This document shows, piece by piece, positions 34,467 through 43,554 of a stretch of 64,000 bases of DNA. Location: assembly GCA_022710725.1 (NCBI GenBank), contig JAKLGK010000004.1:248001-312000 (forward strand), given 5' to 3'. A program made the position numbers and the translations under genes. This stretch comes from Verrucomicrobiota bacterium (GTDB taxonomy: Bacteria; Verrucomicrobiota; Kiritimatiellia; CAIQIC01; JAGNIJ01). Under the pieces are notes generated by a model. It did not search any database. It had not been told where the DNA came from and saw only the letters and a list, made by a program, of their open reading frames with translations. Every line of letters starts with the position of its first letter. Positions within the stretch are counted from its first letter, which is position 1.

Positions 34467-36593
34467 CGGCAAGGAAGGCTGCATTTCCTCGAATACCGAG
34501 GGATGCTCCAGCAGCCAGCGTGCGTACTCGGAAAGGGACGGCGGCAGTTCGTACGCGCCGATGTCCACCGCCGGACCGGAGATCCGGGCCTTGCCCTGGA
34601 TGTCCGTCTCTCCGGGCCACACGAGACTGGAGTCGCCCGCGTTGCGGCAGGGGGAGGCGCTGGAGAGCACGACGCCGTTGCCGAACAGCGGGTCGGCCGC
34701 CATGTTGCCGGCGCCCCAGACCGCCTTGCCTCCCGTCCAGGCATGCACGCCCGCCGGGCCATTCTGAACGTTCGACGAATCCACGTACACGGTCGCGCCG
34801 GCGGTGTAGATCTGGTTGCTGTAGGCGTCGTCGTTGCCCCAGAAGATGGAGTTGGCGATGCCGTGGTGGAGGTAATAGTAATTCTGATAGGGCCAGCCGA
34901 TGTTCATGGTATAGTGCACGGCCCCGCCGCCCTGGGCGGCGACGTTCTCGCGGAAGGTGCAATTGCGCAGTTCGGACTTCTCCGGGTACTTGTACCGCTG
35001 CCCGCGGAATCGCTCGGGCAGCGGGATGTTCAGTTCCTTGATCGCCGCGCCGCCGCCCCACACCGCAAAGTTTTGGGCGAAGAACGAGTTATCCACGTGG
35101 GGGATGCCGTCCACGACCAGCATCCCTCCGCCGCAGCCCTCGGCCAAGCCGGACGGATCGGCCGCACCGTTCCAGACCCAGGCGCAGCGGTAGATGTCCA
35201 GCGGCGGGATGCCGGGCAGTTCGTTGGTGGGCGCCAGCCGGCCGATGCTCGCCAGGCCGCCGCCCATGAGCGCGCCGTTCGCCATGAAAATGCAATCCTG
35301 CAGGACCGCGGCGCTGTCGGTCAGCATCACGCCGCCGCCCTGCCCGGTGGCCCCGTTCTGGCCGAAGAAGGACGTCGATATCTTCGGGAAACTCGCCAGG
35401 GCCAGCACGCCCCCCCCGTTCAGGTTGGGTATCGGCGCCGTGAGCGGCATGTGGCCGATGCGGTCATATTTTCCGCATGTGTTCTCGACGACGATCGCCT
35501 TGTGCAACGCGGGCCGGCTGTCGTCCCACATCGCCAACGCGCCGCCGCCGCCCCAAGCCTCGTTCCGATAAAAAACGCAATCCGTCACGAAGGGGGAACT
35601 GTGCTTCAGCGCGACGCCGGCGCCATAACCCCGCGCGCCGCAACCGCTGAACGTCGAGTTGATGATGACCCCGCCGCTGTTCTCCATGAGGAGCCCCCCG
35701 CCGGCGCACTGGTCCGGGGACTGCCCCTTCGCCTCGGCCTGGCCATGTACCTGGCATTGGGAAAGATACAACGAGCCATCCGACACGAAAACGCCGCCGC
35801 CCTTGCCGGCGCCGCCGTCGATCGCGCTCTGAACGAGGGTCGCCTGGGAACCTCCCAGCAGCGCCACCCCGCCGCCCTTCAGCGTCGAGCCGCACGCGTT
35901 CACCACGGAGTTCTCCATCAGCAGCCGGCTGCTGGAGAGCAGGGCAATGCCGCCGCCGACGCCCGCCGGCGTCGCCGCGATCGTTTCCCGGATTTCGAAA
36001 TCGCGGATTTCCACCTCGCTGCCCTTTTCGACGAGGATGGCGCCCCCCTCGTTGTCCGCGCTCGGGTCGGCGGCCAATAGGGAGGTCCTGTAGATGATGA
36101 GGTCTTCCAGCTCGACTTCGGCGTTTTCGATCCAGAACGCCCTGTAGGTTCCGAAAATGCCGAAGATAAGCGCCTCGCCTGCCGGATCCTTGGCCAACTG
36201 GCCGCAGATCACCGGTTTTTTCCACTGGTGAAGCCGGCGGGAATCGGCCAACTGGGGAAAGGCTCTCGTGAACTGTTCCGGAATCGCGATCAGGTCGCCG
36301 GACACGATGCCCTTGATGAACAGTTTCTTGCCGCTGATCTTGGAATTGAGGTTCTCGGGGCCATAGTAGAAGCCCGGATGGATTTCAACCGTGTCCCCGT
36401 CCTTCGCCGCCTCGACAGCGTCCCGGATGGTCAGATAGTCGCCCGTGCCGTCTATCTTCACTTTGAGGGTCTTCGCCCCGGCCGATGGCGGCGCGAGCAG
36501 GCACCCCGCCATGAGCAGCAGCAGGAGGACGCCCACGTGCCGACACGCCGCTTCCGTCCGGTTTTCCCGACGCGGCCTGGAGTTCCGATGCAT
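34434..36593 (-). CDS. Secreted right-handed beta-helix protein
   Basis: A 719-residue protein. An Arg-rich N-terminus precedes a signal peptide (VGVLLLLLMAGCLLAPPSAGA); a cysteine inside it could be a lipobox (LMAGC). A pectate-lyase-like parallel beta-helix follows, with a DYLTIRDAVEAAKDGDTVEI start typical of this fold and many GGG-AL/VL and S-F rungs to about 660. No catalytic residues are obvious, so binding or a polysaccharide lyase role are both possible. AAGGAG eight bases before the ATG fixes the start. Its end overlaps the opposite gene by 33 bases. Confidence 0.8.
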   Translation of the reverse strand: MHRNSRPRRENRTEAACRHVGVLLLLLMAGCLLAPPSAGAKTLKVKIDGTGDYLTIRDAVEAAKDGDTVEIHPGFYYGPENLNSKISGKKLFIKGIVSGDLIAIPEQFTRAFPQLADSRRLHQWKKPVICGQLAKDPAGEALIFGIFGTYRAFWIENAEVELEDLIIYRTSLLAADPSADNEGGAILVEKGSEVEIRDFEIRETIAATPAGVGGGIALLSSSRLLMENSVVNACGSTLKGGGVALLGGSQATLVQSAIDGGAGKGGGVFVSDGSLYLSQCQVHGQAEAKGQSPDQCAGGGLLMENSGGVIINSTFSGCGARGYGAGVALKHSSPFVTDCVFYRNEAWGGGGALAMWDDSRPALHKAIVVENTCGKYDRIGHMPLTAPIPNLNGGGVLALASFPKISTSFFGQNGATGQGGGVMLTDSAAVLQDCIFMANGALMGGGLASIGRLAPTNELPGIPPLDIYRCAWVWNGAADPSGLAEGCGGGMLVVDGIPHVDNSFFAQNFAVWGGGAAIKELNIPLPERFRGQRYKYPEKSELRNCTFRENVAAQGGGAVHYTMNIGWPYQNYYYLHHGIANSIFWGNDDAYSNQIYTAGATVYVDSSNVQNGPAGVHAWTGGKAVWGAGNMAADPLFGNGVVLSSASPCRNAGDSSLVWPGETDIQGKARISGPAVDIGAYELPPSLSEYARWLLEHPSVFEEMQPSLPSSVLYGEFLR

Positions 36594-36852
36594 GGGTTGC
36601 TCCTTCCTGGGTTGGGTTGCGTTCGACTTTCCGATGCTATCCCGATGCCCGGCGCACCTGCTCAAAAGAGCGAGTAATCAGGCCTTCGGGACGGTAAAGA
36701 ATGTACGGAGAAGGCGGACGGCTGTATAGCTGAATCGTATAAGCATTTCGTTTCGCCCGAGGAAATGGGCTTCCTTTTTCTTTGTGCCGGGCGGCTTGAA
36801 GACTATTATTAATTATGGAACATCGTTTGCCGGCCGCATGGGAGAACCGACG

Positions 36853-37368
36853 ATGACGCAGATCGCCTGCCCGATTGAGGAAGCGCTGGCGCGCAAGTAT
36901 CCCGAGCCCGTGGTGCTGGTAACCACGCGCGACCACGACGGCCGGGCCAACGTCATGGCGGCCGCCTGGGTGTGCTTCGCGTCCAGCGAGCCGTGGATGT
37001 TCCTGCTGGGCATCGACGCCGGGGCCCGCACGTACGAGGTCATCGTCCGGACCCGGCAGTTCGTGGTCGCCTTCCCCCACGAGGGCATGGGCCGGGAAAC
37101 GCTCTACGCCGGCACGAACCACGGGCACGCGACGGATAAGTTCAAGGAGACCGGGCTGGCCATGCAGGACGCCTCGGTCGTCCGCGCCCCCCTGGTCCGC
37201 GACGCCGTCGCCAATTTCGAGTGCGAGCTGGTGGAGATCTACCAGCCCGGCGACTGCCCTCTCATCGCCGGCAAGGTCGTCGCGGCGCACGCAAACCGCG
37301 ACGCCGATCTCCGCCGACTCTGTCTCGTCGGCCCGGATTACCGCCTCGGCGGGTTGCGGCCCGCGTGA
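36853..37368 (+). CDS. Flavin reductase family protein
   Basis: A 171-residue FMN-binding split-barrel protein. The PVVLVTTRDHDGRANVMAAAW segment and VVAFPHEGM region fit flavin reductase-like proteins that reduce or bind free flavin. The protein is at the usual length of the family. The start follows GGGAG by eight bases; in-frame starts upstream lack an SD. A TTGTGC, 16 bases, TATTAT promoter lies about 37-70 bases upstream. It is divergent from the beta-helix gene. Confidence 0.85.
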   Translation: MTQIACPIEEALARKYPEPVVLVTTRDHDGRANVMAAAWVCFASSEPWMFLLGIDAGARTYEVIVRTRQFVVAFPHEGMGRETLYAGTNHGHATDKFKETGLAMQDASVVRAPLVRDAVANFECELVEIYQPGDCPLIAGKVVAAHANRDADLRRLCLVGPDYRLGGLRPA

Positions 37369-37399
37369 AGGGCCGAGGCCGGAAACACGCACACGGCGG

Positions 37400-37428
37400 C
37401 TGACAATACGGCCCGCGGGAGCTACACT
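37400..37428 (+). promoter_or_regulatory. Promoter of the HPP gene
   Basis: CTGACA, 17 bases, TACACT, predicted start near 37435 and a 17-base leader. Confidence 0.5.
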
Positions 37429-37451
37429 GCCGGGCCACTGCGCGGGATGCC

Positions 37452-37928
37452 ATGGTCATAGGCTGGGACATCAAGTTTCGAACGGCGTGGCCGTACTATA
37501 TGGCCCAGAGCCTGGCCGCCACGGCCGTCGTCTTTCTCGTCCTCCTCGTCCTGCACAGGACCAACGCCGTGGTCGTCGCCTCCATCGGATCCAGCGTGTA
37601 CATCCTGTTCGCGTTGCCCGAGAGCCCGACGGCCGGGCCCCGACGGGTGATCGGCGGGCATGCCGCCGGGCTGCTGTGCGGAGGGTTGTGGGCGCTGGTG
37701 CCGCACACCTCGCCCGAGGGCTGCGCCGCCGTTTACGCGCTGGCCATCGGCAGTTCCCTGTTCCTGATGGTGGTCACCGACACGGAGCATCCCCCGGCCT
37801 CCGGAACGGCGCTGGGCGTCGCCATAACGGGGGCCAGCCTGGCCCTGGGCCTTTCCCTGATGGTCAGCGTGACGCTGCTTTCGCTCGCCCATCGCCTGCT
37901 GCGGGGACGCCTCAAGAACCTGCTGTAG
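37452..37928 (+). CDS. HPP family integral membrane protein
   Basis: A 158-residue protein with four membrane helices and the HPP-family signature (DTEHPPASGTALG near 115). Family members include nitrite transporters of plastids and cyanobacteria, but many are uncharacterised. It follows the flavin reductase by 83 bases with its own promoter. Confidence 0.85.
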   Translation: MVIGWDIKFRTAWPYYMAQSLAATAVVFLVLLVLHRTNAVVVASIGSSVYILFALPESPTAGPRRVIGGHAAGLLCGGLWALVPHTSPEGCAAVYALAIGSSLFLMVVTDTEHPPASGTALGVAITGASLALGLSLMVSVTLLSLAHRLLRGRLKNLL

Positions 37929-37952
37929 CGAACGAGCGCCGCGCTTCGCGGG

Positions 37953-37981
37953 TTGGCTTTGCCTCGCCGTTTCTCTAGACT
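37953..37981 (+). promoter_or_regulatory. Promoter of the B12-radical SAM gene, predicted leaderless
   Basis: TTGGCT, 17 bases, TAGACT. The standard start position falls two bases before the ATG, and no SD is present. Confidence 0.65.
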
Positions 37982-37989
37982 TCGCCTCC

Positions 37990-39810
37990 ATGCGGATCTT
38001 GCTGATCACGCCGCCCCTGCTGCAGTTCAACACGCCCTACCCGGCCGCGCCGGCGCTGGCGGCGTTCCTGAAATCCAGGGGCCTTCACGTCGCGCAGGCG
38101 GACCTTTCGCTCGAACTGATCCTTCGGCTGTTCTCGCGCCGGGGCGTCCTGGACGTCGCCCGGGTCATGCGGCGCGGGAATCGCCCTTCCACCCGGCACT
38201 TCCTCGCCCATGCCCGCGAGTACGCCGCGACGGTGGGCGCGGCGGCCGCCTTTCTGCAGGGGCGCCGCCCGGGCCTGGCGCGGCGCATCGCCTCCCGGCG
38301 ATTCCTGCCGGAGGGCCCCCGGTTCGCGCAGGCCGATCCGTTTGAGCTGGACCGCTTTCCCCTGCCGGAGCGGGCGCGGCACCTGGCCAGCCTGTACGTG
38401 GACGACCTGGCCGACGCGATCCGCGACGGCGTCGATCCGCGGTTCGGTTTGGCGCGCTACGCGGAGAGACTGGCCGTGCGCGCGCCGTCCTTCGCGCCCA
38501 TACGGAAAGCCCTCGAAGGCCCGCCCACCCGGGTGGACCGGCTGATCGACCAAATCGCCCGGGAGCTGATCCGGCGGCGCCGGCCGGACCTGGTCGGGAT
38601 CACCGTCCCCTTCCCCGGCGCGGTGTACGGCGCGTTCCGGATCGCGCGGGCGGCCCGGCGGATGCGCCCGCGGCCGCGCGTCGTGCTCGGCGGAGGCTAC
38701 GTCAGCACCGAACTGCGCGACCTGTCCGATCCGCGGGTATTCGACTACGCGGACTACATGGTCCTGGACGACGGCGAGGCGCCGCTGCTCGCGCTGGCGG
38801 AGCATTTGGAAGGGCGCCGGCCCTCCGGACGCCTCATCCGGACCCTCGCGCGGGCGGGCGGACGGGTCGTGCGCCACGACGACAGCGAGCCGGACGTCCC
38901 GCACCGCGACAAGCCGGCGCCGGATTACGGGGGCCTGAAGCTGGACCGCTACCTCTCCATGGCCGAGACGCTCAACCCCATGCACCGGCTCTGGTCCGAC
39001 GGGCGCTGGAACAAGCTGATGCTCGCGCACGGCTGCTACTGGCGGCGCTGCGCTTTCTGCGACACGACGCTCGATTACATCCACCGGTTCGATCCCGCCC
39101 CGGCGTTCCGCCTCGCGAACCGCATCGAGCAGGTCCGCCGGCAAACCGGAAGCCGCGATTTCCATTTCACCGACGAAGCGGCCCCGCCGGCGCTCCTGCG
39201 CGCGCTGGCGGAGGAGCTGGTCCGGCGGCGCATCCGGATCCGCTGGTGGTGCAACATCCGGTTCGAAAAGAACTTCACACCCGGCCTGGCGCGCCTGCTC
39301 GCGCGGTCGGGGTGCATCGCGGTCAGCGGCGGGCTGGAAGCCGCGACGGACCGACTGCTGCGGCTCATGAACAAGGGCATCACGGTGGCGCAGGCGCGGC
39401 GCGTGATGAAGGCGTTTTCGGAAGCCGGGATCATGGTCCATGCGTACCTGATGTACGGCTTTCCCACGCAGACCGCGCGGGAAATCCTGGAAGCCCTCGA
39501 CACCGTGCGGAGGCTGTTCAAGGCGGGCTGCCTGCACTCCGCCTACTGGCATCGTTTCGCCCTGACCGCGCACAGCCCGGTCGCGCAGGACCCGGCCGCG
39601 TACGGCATCCGCCTGGTCCCCGCGCGTCGCGGCGGCTTCGCAAGGAATGAGCTGTCCTATACGGAACCGAAGGGCTTCGATCACGACCGGTTCGGCCCCG
39701 GGCTGCGCAAGGCCGTTTACAACTTCATGCACGGCATCGGCTTCGACGCGGCCGTTCGGTCATGGTTCGACCGGGGCGAATACCGGGGGCGGAGCGCCCC
39801 ACGCCCGTAG
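37990..39810 (+). CDS. B12-binding domain radical SAM protein
   Basis: A 606-residue enzyme with an N-terminal cobalamin-binding-type domain (ILLITPPLLQFNTPYP start, LVGITVPFPGAVYGAFRIAR, VLGGGYVSTEL) and a radical SAM domain whose cluster motif is GCYWRRCAFC (C349, C354, C357), followed by FTDEA and a GLEAATDRLLRLMNKG segment. Such enzymes often perform methylations or sulfur insertions on unactivated carbons; substrate unknown. Transcription probably starts two bases before the ATG. The 3' end overlaps the opposite-strand gene by 51 bases. Confidence 0.88.
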   Translation: MRILLITPPLLQFNTPYPAAPALAAFLKSRGLHVAQADLSLELILRLFSRRGVLDVARVMRRGNRPSTRHFLAHAREYAATVGAAAAFLQGRRPGLARRIASRRFLPEGPRFAQADPFELDRFPLPERARHLASLYVDDLADAIRDGVDPRFGLARYAERLAVRAPSFAPIRKALEGPPTRVDRLIDQIARELIRRRRPDLVGITVPFPGAVYGAFRIARAARRMRPRPRVVLGGGYVSTELRDLSDPRVFDYADYMVLDDGEAPLLALAEHLEGRRPSGRLIRTLARAGGRVVRHDDSEPDVPHRDKPAPDYGGLKLDRYLSMAETLNPMHRLWSDGRWNKLMLAHGCYWRRCAFCDTTLDYIHRFDPAPAFRLANRIEQVRRQTGSRDFHFTDEAAPPALLRALAEELVRRRIRIRWWCNIRFEKNFTPGLARLLARSGCIAVSGGLEAATDRLLRLMNKGITVAQARRVMKAFSEAGIMVHAYLMYGFPTQTAREILEALDTVRRLFKAGCLHSAYWHRFALTAHSPVAQDPAAYGIRLVPARRGGFARNELSYTEPKGFDHDRFGPGLRKAVYNFMHGIGFDAAVRSWFDRGEYRGRSAPRP

Positions 39811-41010
39811 AATGCCTCCTGCGGCCCTTCGGATCGATGGCGACGGATCTTCGGCCAGGCGTTGCAGCAAGGCTAGTGATTCGCCGTCGGGGAAACGGGA
39901 CAGGGCCTCCAGGGCCGCGAGGCGGGTGTCCTCGCGAGTAGCCAGCTTGTTGCCTTCCGCGGCGTACCGGAGGGAGGCCAGCGCCTGGGGCGTGGGGGCC
40001 ATGCCTTCCACGCTTTCATACAGGAAGTCCGCCTCCTCCATCGGCACGGTATCGGCGCGCTCGATGAGCCGGTCCGCGGCCGAGCCGGTGCCGATCCGCG
40101 ACATCGCCGACCACGCCGCTTTTTCCAGGTCCGTCCCGGGCGCCCGCCCCTCGGCGCCGGTCCAGTCCGCGACGGCGCTTTCCGCCGCCGGCGAACAGAT
40201 GCGCCGGACGAAGTCCACGAAGCGCGAATCCGCGACCGAAGCCGAGCGCCGCTCGCAGGCCGCCCGCAGTTGCCGCAGCCCATCCGCATCGATGACCCTC
40301 GCCAGGGATTCCGAGGCCGCTCTTTCCGCGGGCTGATCCGCATCGGCGGTCAGCCATATTTCCGCGAGCGCCGCGGCGGCCGCGGGATTCGTGACGCTCC
40401 CCGCGATGTGGACCAGTTCATTCCGCTGCTCGCCGGCCGGCATGGTGCGCAGGGTCTCGAACAGCGGCCGCACGGCCTCGGGCGTGCCCGTGGCGGCCAG
40501 CGCCCGCGCCGCCCGGGCGAACCGGCGCGTGGACCCCGGCCGGGCCAGATCGGCGAGACAGGACTCCAGGGAGGGCCAGGATTCCTCCGGCCCGGCGTCT
40601 TCCGGGGCCCGCTCGCCGGCGTCCCGGTGTCCGGTCCAGACCTCGACCGGGCGATAGCGGCGCCCGGATGCGGCGCCCGGATCTTCCGGCAGGGGGGCCC
40701 ACGTGAGCGAGTAGTTGACGCCGCCCAGCAGCCGGAGAAGGGCGATGTCCAGCGGCAGGTCGTCGAAGTCCGCGTCCACCGGCATCGTCACGGACTCGCC
40801 GCGCCACTTCATGCCGGCCTGGCGGCACAGATCCGAGAGGAGTTCGTTCAGCGGGACGGCCTTTGCGTGGACGGACACGCCCGAGGATTGGACGATCACG
40901 CGGGGGCGGGCGGCCGCCCGGCCATGGGATTCCGGAAATGCCGAGCCGCACAGCGCGGCGACGACCAGGCCCAGCCCCAGCGCGCCGCGAAGATCATTCC
41001 GCCCGGACAC
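39760..41010 (-). CDS. Exported HEAT-repeat-like protein
   Basis: About 416 residues. Signal-like N-terminus (GALGLGLVVAALCGSAFPES) followed by a secretin/STN-like small domain (SVHAKAVPLNELLSDLCRQAGMKW) and then helical HEAT-like repeats to the C-terminus (ALEALSRFPDGESLALLQRLAEDPSPSIRRAA). The start is a GTG with GGGGG upstream, 14 bases after the stop of the upstream gene. The frame is open much further upstream, but only as an out-of-phase shadow of the repeat protein. Its end overlaps the radical SAM gene by 51 bases on the opposite strand. Confidence 0.68.
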   Translation of the reverse strand: MSGRNDLRGALGLGLVVAALCGSAFPESHGRAAARPRVIVQSSGVSVHAKAVPLNELLSDLCRQAGMKWRGESVTMPVDADFDDLPLDIALLRLLGGVNYSLTWAPLPEDPGAASGRRYRPVEVWTGHRDAGERAPEDAGPEESWPSLESCLADLARPGSTRRFARAARALAATGTPEAVRPLFETLRTMPAGEQRNELVHIAGSVTNPAAAAALAEIWLTADADQPAERAASESLARVIDADGLRQLRAACERRSASVADSRFVDFVRRICSPAAESAVADWTGAEGRAPGTDLEKAAWSAMSRIGTGSAADRLIERADTVPMEEADFLYESVEGMAPTPQALASLRYAAEGNKLATREDTRLAALEALSRFPDGESLALLQRLAEDPSPSIRRAAGGILRAWGAPPPVFAPVEP

Positions 41011-41024
41011 GTCCGGCCCCCGCC

Positions 41025-43253
41025 CTACTGGACCAGGCGGTACTTGTTCCAGCCGCCGGAGCTGCTGCGAAGCTGCCAGGTCCAGTTGCGCAGCGTGGAA
41101 TAGATGCTCCCGTAATTGTAGTGCGTCACCTGGGTGGTGCGCAGGGTCTGCGCGTAGCGGGGATCGAAACTGAACTCCAGGACCATCCCGTGCGAGGGCA
41201 GGGACGGATCGGGGCAGATGGTGCTGTGCATCTGGATGATCAGCTTCGTGCGGGCCGGGATGGTCACCACGTAGTTGCCGCTGGAGTTCGGGTTGAGCCG
41301 GCCGAGGTAATCCGAGGTGTAGTCGGCGCTCATGCCGATGCGCCTGGTTTCCCAGCGCAGCGGCAGCGTGAGGTTGCCCGTCGTGCCGTTGGCGCTGGTG
41401 GGCTTCCAGGAAAAGCGGTCGAGGTCCACCCCGCTGACGCTCGCGGGGTTCAGGGTGAAGACGGCGACCGCCGTCGCGCTGTTCACCAGGCCGCTCTTGA
41501 AGGCCTTGGCCTTCACCGTGGCGCTGCCCTTCAGCGCGTACGGCCCCGTGTACGCCGCCGAGGCCGCGGTGGGCTCCGTGCCGTCCAGCGTGTACCGGAT
41601 GGTCGCGCCGGCCGTGGCGCACGAGAGGGAAAAGGTCACCGACCCCGAGAACGCGCCGCCCGCCGGCGTGATCACCGGGGTGGCGGCCACGGTCGCCGAG
41701 CCCGCCGTCCGGTAGAACGCCTGCAGGTTCATGCCCGAAAAACTGCTCCGGCCATAGAGAAGGATGTACCAGTCGCCGGAGGCGGGCTGGGAGAGCACGA
41801 CGTGCTCGTTGTTGCCGGCGGCATACGGCCGGTAGTCGTACGCCTTCAGCGTGGGCTGGGCGCCCCGCCGCACGTAGAGGTCCCCGTCCCCGCTCCCGCC
41901 CCAGGTCCCGATCACCAGCTGGGTGCTGTTGGCCGGCACCGCGAGCTTGTAGTAGAGTTGCGAACCCGTGGATCCGTACAGCGCGGAAACGATCTGGCCG
42001 TTGCCCAGCGTTGTGAGGGCCGACGGATTCACCGTGAAGACGGCGACCGCCGTCGCGCTGTTCACCAGGCCGCTCTTGAAGGCCTTGGCCTTCACCGTCG
42101 CGCTGCCCTTCAGCGCGTACGGCCCCGCGTACGCCGCCGAGGACGCGGTGGGCTCCGTGCCATCCAGCGTGTACCGGATGGTCGCGCCGGCCGTGGCGCA
42201 CGAGAGGGAAAAGGTCACCGAACCCGAGAACGCGCCGCCCGCCGGCGTGATCACCGGGGTGGCGGCCACGGTCGCCGAGCCCGCCGTCCGGTAGAACGCC
42301 TGCAGGTTCATGCCCGAAAAACTGCTCCGGCCATGGAGAAGGATGTACCAGTCGCCGGAGGCGGGCTGGGAGAGCACGACGTACTCGTTGTTGCCGGCGG
42401 CATACGGCTGGTAGTCGTACGCCGTCAGCGCGGGCTGGGCGCCCCGCCGCACGTAGAGGTCCCCGTCCCCGCTCCCGCCCCAGGTCCCGATCACCAGCTG
42501 GGTGCTGTTGGCCGGCACCGCGAGCTTGTAGTAGAGTTGCGAACCCGTGGATCCGTACAGCGCGGATACGATCTGGCCGTTGCCCAGCGTCGTGAGGGCC
42601 GGGCCGCTCGGCGGGCTGACGACGGTGAAGGTCGCCGCGGCCGTCGAACTGGCCGTCATGCCCGTCTTATAGGCCCGGGCCTTCACCGTGGCGCTGGATT
42701 TCAACGTGAAGACGCCGGCGTACACCGTGGAGGTCGGCGAGGGTTCGGAGCCGTCCAGGGTATAGAGGATGGCCGCCCCGGTTGTCGCGCAGGACAGGGC
42801 CACGTTTACCGAGCTAGTGAACACGCCCCCGGCGGGTTGAATCGCCGGCGCGGAGACGGTCAGCACGCCCTCGGTCCAGTACGAAGCGACCAGGGAGACG
42901 CCGGAGCAGTTCGCGCGGGCATGAACAAGCAGGTACCAGTCGCCGGCGGAAGCCGGGTTGACCGTGATGGTCTCGGTGTTCTTCGAACCGGTGGAAGCAA
43001 AGTGATAGCGGCTGAAGGTCGGCAGCGAGCCCTGTCGGAGGTAGATGTCGCAATTGCCGTAGCCGCCCCAGGTCTTGACCTGGAGCCGGTTCGCGCCCGC
43101 CGGCACCGTGAACTTGAAATAGGCCGTCGTCCCCGCTCTGCCGGCCAGCCTCGACATGGTCTTCCCGTTGGAAAGCGAAATGGTGCCGGCCGACGCATGG
43201 GACGCCATCATCAGGACGGCGGCCGCCATCAGGAAGGCCATGATCTTGCGCAT
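41025..43253 (-). CDS. Secreted repeat protein with PPC and chitobiase-C-like domains
   Basis: A 742-residue protein. Signal peptide 1-22 (FLMAAAVLMMASHASA). Three copies of a pair follow: a pre-peptidase-C-like beta-sandwich (for example LYYKLAVPANSTQLVIGTW with DLYVRRG and SGDWYILLHGRS) and a chitobiase C-terminal-like domain (PAGGAFSGSVTFSLSCAT, IRYTLDGTEPT, KAKAFKSG). A C-terminal domain of about 120 residues has no clear family. Copies 2 and 3 are almost identical in DNA. Probably cell-surface or secreted. AAAGGAG precedes the ATG; an earlier in-frame ATG lacks one. Confidence 0.85.
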   Translation of the reverse strand: MRKIMAFLMAAAVLMMASHASAGTISLSNGKTMSRLAGRAGTTAYFKFTVPAGANRLQVKTWGGYGNCDIYLRQGSLPTFSRYHFASTGSKNTETITVNPASAGDWYLLVHARANCSGVSLVASYWTEGVLTVSAPAIQPAGGVFTSSVNVALSCATTGAAILYTLDGSEPSPTSTVYAGVFTLKSSATVKARAYKTGMTASSTAAATFTVVSPPSGPALTTLGNGQIVSALYGSTGSQLYYKLAVPANSTQLVIGTWGGSGDGDLYVRRGAQPALTAYDYQPYAAGNNEYVVLSQPASGDWYILLHGRSSFSGMNLQAFYRTAGSATVAATPVITPAGGAFSGSVTFSLSCATAGATIRYTLDGTEPTASSAAYAGPYALKGSATVKAKAFKSGLVNSATAVAVFTVNPSALTTLGNGQIVSALYGSTGSQLYYKLAVPANSTQLVIGTWGGSGDGDLYVRRGAQPTLKAYDYRPYAAGNNEHVVLSQPASGDWYILLYGRSSFSGMNLQAFYRTAGSATVAATPVITPAGGAFSGSVTFSLSCATAGATIRYTLDGTEPTAASAAYTGPYALKGSATVKAKAFKSGLVNSATAVAVFTLNPASVSGVDLDRFSWKPTSANGTTGNLTLPLRWETRRIGMSADYTSDYLGRLNPNSSGNYVVTIPARTKLIIQMHSTICPDPSLPSHGMVLEFSFDPRYAQTLRTTQVTHYNYGSIYSTLRNWTWQLRSSSGGWNKYRLVQ
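41461..42618. repeat. 579-base tandem duplication inside the repeat protein
   Basis: The stretch from 41461 to about 42019 recurs from 42040 to about 42598 with few substitutions, a period of 579 bases (193 codons). The reading frame is kept. A third, diverged copy of the same domain pair lies upstream in the gene. Confidence 0.9.
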
Positions 43254-43554
43254 GCGTCCGGCTCCTTTCGCCTTGCGATCATCCATCGTTTTTTCCCCGC
43301 ATTGCCCCTTGCCTATACCCTGCTGTTAGTAAAATGTTAATAACCATGTTTACCGGCTATTCCGACGGCAGCCATCCGCGCGAAAATCACGACGTCTAAT
43401 ATCCTGTCCAAACACAAGTTGCACCGAGCGCAAGATAGCGCAGCCGTACTGACAATCGCAACTTGGCAAAAATGCCCTGGCGGGGTCAAGTTTTTTCGCG
43501 GCGCAAGGCGGAGCTCCGGACCAACAGGCGGCCGAGGGCATGAGCGGGCGCCGG
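43254..43554. other. 301-base intergenic region between serA and the repeat protein
   Basis: Contains the promoter of the repeat protein and its 52-base leader (listed separately). The half next to serA is GC-rich with no recognised gene, RNA or terminator. Confidence 0.5.
43312..43340 (-). promoter_or_regulatory. Promoter of the repeat protein
   Basis: On the minus strand TTAACA (43335-43340), 17 bases, TATAGG (43312-43317). Predicted start near 43305, leader about 52 bases with an AAAGGAG. Confidence 0.65.

Noticed and set aside
41011..42201. Open frame extending the HEAT-like gene upstream to 813 codons
   Set aside because: The extension runs out of phase through the repeat protein, giving Arg/Gly-rich repeats. 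A GTG start at 41010 follows the upstream stop and leads into a signal-like sequence.
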